Assembly (NCBI GenBank): GCA_012511995.1
Contig: JAAZFA010000252.1
Coordinates: 1 to 17,118, forward strand
Origin: Thermoproteota archaeon
Lineage (GTDB): Archaea > Thermoproteota > Bathyarchaeia > Bathyarchaeales > Bathycorpusculaceae
DNA: 17,118 nt
Reading direction: 5' to 3'
Each line of letters opens with the position of its first letter. Positions within the stretch are counted from its first letter, which is position 1. Below the pieces are notes generated by a model. It did not search any database, was not told the origin of the DNA, and was given only the letters and a program-made list of their open reading frames with translations. The position numbers and the translations under genes were made by a program. This document shows, in pieces, positions 15,737-17,118 of this stretch.

Positions 15737-16625
15737 AGAGACACCTTACGGAATATTTTGATGAGAAAGGGATTTTTAAGGGCTTATTTGAGTAAGTCTT
15801 TCGTTTCTCTCTTTTTTTCTTTTTTAAAGCTTTATAGGAAATAGACACAACCAAGATGAACACTATAACAAATACAGATATTAAAATGACTACTCCAATT
15901 GAGGGTGACGCTCCCTCTAAGGTAAAATTTAAATTTTCTGAATAATCGAGTAAATCATAAATTCCATCAACAATAAACATAACGCCTAACTTGTTTAAAA
16001 GTACGTCATTAAGTCGAACTGAAGCATGAGTAAGTACACCGGTTCTTGGGTCAAAAAACAAGTATGGTGCCGGGAGGATTTGTTCTGATGAGTTATCTTG
16101 TTCATAAAAAGTTCGAACCACTTTTGAAGTTACACGATAATCATTAATTAGAGTTGTTGGTCGTCCTTCCATGAGTACAGTGCCAGATAGCGTTAGGTTT
16201 TCTGTTTGGTAGAGTTGTATAGTGTTGCCATCGATTAAAGAAGTTGGATTTACGATAAATATTGTTGGAGTGGAATCTATGTAAACCCGGCCATTTGAAA
16301 CAGTCGCCGGCAAAGATACTTCATCATAATAATCATCAAATGTTAGCATAAACTTGGCAGTATATTCACCTTCAGGTGATTCTTCCATAGAAAAGGTAAA
16401 ACGCAATGTTTCAGGAAAACAATCTGTTCCGTTCAAAAATCGTACCCAAAGAGTTGGTATCGTACCATCTGGGTAAGGCTCCGATGATGAACGGTGTCCT
16501 TGGAACGTGACGTGAAACGTTGATGGAAAAGAATTATCTGCACTTATTGTTGGAATGGAAAAAAAGAGAGGTAGGAGGCATAGCATTGTGCATAGCACTC
16601 CTAATGTTGGGTTTTTTAAGTCCAA
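15726..16625 (-). CDS. Secreted protein with C-terminal membrane anchor, in the ABC operon
   Basis: 299 residues; TTG 16625 is preceded by GGCGGAG about 10 bases upstream and overlaps the end of the upstream gene by 10 bases. A signal peptide (hydrophobic core LGVLCTMLCLLPLFFSIPTI, cleavage probably near ISA) is followed by a roughly 210-residue extracytoplasmic domain with beta-strand character and several N-glycosylation sequons (NGT, NLT, NSS, NFT). One membrane helix (about 246-266) and a very basic cytoplasmic tail (KALKKKKREKRK) end it. I recognise no family. Position directly before the ATPase suggests a substrate-binding or partner role. Confidence 0.72.
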   Translation of the reverse strand: MDLKNPTLGVLCTMLCLLPLFFSIPTISADNSFPSTFHVTFQGHRSSSEPYPDGTIPTLWVRFLNGTDCFPETLRFTFSMEESPEGEYTAKFMLTFDDYYDEVSLPATVSNGRVYIDSTPTIFIVNPTSLIDGNTIQLYQTENLTLSGTVLMEGRPTTLINDYRVTSKVVRTFYEQDNSSEQILPAPYLFFDPRTGVLTHASVRLNDVLLNKLGVMFIVDGIYDLLDYSENLNFTLEGASPSIGVVILISVFVIVFILVVSISYKALKKKKREKRKTYSNKPLKIPFSSKYSVRCLYGL

Positions 16626-16999
16626 GTCTCGTAGTCTCCGCCGTATCTAAGTGGATATGCTGGGGGACTTAGCCATGCCCATGCATGCACATAGAGCCCA
16701 GTCCACGCTTGCCCTGTAACCTCTGAATATACAGTCGATATTCCTGGTCCGTCTACAAAGTATGTCTGACTTGTACTAGCACCCCAAACGTCTGCCCATG
16801 CGTCTGATGCAGTGAATTTGGTGGGGTCACTGGTCAGCCACTCACCGGTAACTTTTGCATATATACCCCAACCTATGCCGCCTGTTCCTTCTTGATGACT
16901 TCCGGACACTGCAAGCACTGGAGCGACAAGCATTGCCAGCATTGCAACAACAACCACGCCAATCATTAAAGCCGAAATGATTTTTTTCATTTTTTTCAT
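16616..16999 (-). CDS. Small secreted Trp-rich protein, first gene of the ABC operon
   Basis: 127 residues from ATG 16999; a TTG at 17020 in the same frame would add seven residues and fall close to the expected transcription start, so a leaderless longer form is possible. The signal peptide is MKKMKKIISALMIGVVVVAM with a second hydrophobic stretch and likely cleavage after VLA. The mature part, about 95 residues, is rich in Trp, Gly, Ala and Thr (GGIGWGIYAKVTGEW, DAWADVWGAS, HAWAWLSPP) and has no Cys. No family recognised. Overlaps the next gene by 10 bases. Confidence 0.65.
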   Translation of the reverse strand: MKKMKKIISALMIGVVVVAMLAMLVAPVLAVSGSHQEGTGGIGWGIYAKVTGEWLTSDPTKFTASDAWADVWGASTSQTYFVDGPGISTVYSEVTGQAWTGLYVHAWAWLSPPAYPLRYGGDYETWT

Positions 17000-17040
17000 C
17001 TTTTTTACGCTTAAGTGCAATAGGTTATTTACTGACTGGT

Positions 17041-17050
17041 ATATTTAATT
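17041..17050 (-). promoter_or_regulatory. TATA-like box of the ABC operon
   Basis: On the minus strand AATTAAATAT lies about 26 bases before position 17020, so transcription would start around 17017-17021, very near the first possible start codons of the operon. Confidence 0.45.
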
Positions 17051-17057
17051 CGATGCT

Positions 17058-17100
17058 CTAGTACAAAATGGTCTAGAACCTAGAACAGCCAGATCTAGAC
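17058..17100. promoter_or_regulatory. CTAG-rich inverted repeat upstream of the ABC operon (possible operator)
   Basis: GTCTAGA (17071-17077) and TCTAGAC (17094-17100) form a perfect 7-base inverted repeat with a 16-base gap, about two helical turns centre to centre. Two more CTAG words lie at about 17058 and 17080. Placed just upstream of the TATA-like box, it is a candidate activator or repressor site. Confidence 0.35.
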
Positions 17101-17118
17101 AACAAATACTAATAGCAC

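Noticed and set aside
1..17118. tRNA or rRNA genes
   Set aside because: No cloverleaf with a T-loop GTTC core and CCA-type end, and no conserved rRNA segment, was found by eye on either strand.

Overview
The window looks like a chromosomal segment of an uncultured archaeon, most probably of the Bathyarchaeia (Thermoproteota) type. Grounds are inferential: a stand-alone beta subunit of ADP-forming acetyl-CoA synthetase, an archaeal-type prepilin peptidase, a GspE/VirB11-like secretion ATPase, an archaeal two-domain GlmU-like sugar nucleotidyltransferase, many secreted proteins with a single C-terminal membrane anchor, TTTATA-type promoter boxes, and frequent GTG and TTG starts preceded by GGAGG-like ribosome binding sites. 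No rRNA or tRNA gene is visible to fix the taxonomy.

Layout. 1-964 (minus): left-truncated double-SIS-domain protein. 1211-1906 (minus): acetyl-CoA synthetase beta subunit. 2188-2982 (plus): prepilin peptidase interrupted by two frameshifts, tail-to-tail with a tiny membrane protein (2983-3213, minus). 3308-7098 (plus): three intact genes, a PfkB-family kinase, a phosphoglucosamine mutase and a bifunctional nucleotidyltransferase/acetyltransferase, which together look like the late steps of UDP-N-acetylhexosamine synthesis. 7087-7981 (minus): a pilus-type secretion ATPase that is frameshifted and cut off just after its Walker A motif, exactly where the sugar gene ends. 8197-9529 (minus): a virus-like patch with a tail-fibre-type protein carrying a C-terminal peptidase S74 (intramolecular chaperone) domain, flanked by small reading frames. 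9814-11094 (plus): secreted, anchored beta-helix protein, convergent with a small winged-helix regulator (11091-11342, minus).

11370-13349 is a decayed stretch: a fragmentary secreted-protein gene, a RelB-like antitoxin beside a truncated RelE toxin, and the 5' part of another secreted-protein gene meeting the toxin tail-to-tail at an apparent breakpoint. 13383-17020 (minus) is a compact intact five-gene operon: small secreted protein, secreted protein with C-terminal anchor, ABC ATPase, ABC-2 permease, and a double-anchored extracytoplasmic beta-domain protein. A TATA-like box and a CTAG-rich inverted repeat lie just upstream of it.

Overall theme: long intact housekeeping and transport blocks alternate with accessory genes (pilus peptidase, pilus ATPase, tail fibre, secreted proteins, toxin) that carry single-base frameshifts, nearly all in short homopolymer runs, or are truncated at sharp junctions. 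Either the accessory genes are genuinely decaying or the sequence carries homopolymer errors. The absence of such lesions from about 10 kb of intact genes favours at least some real decay.
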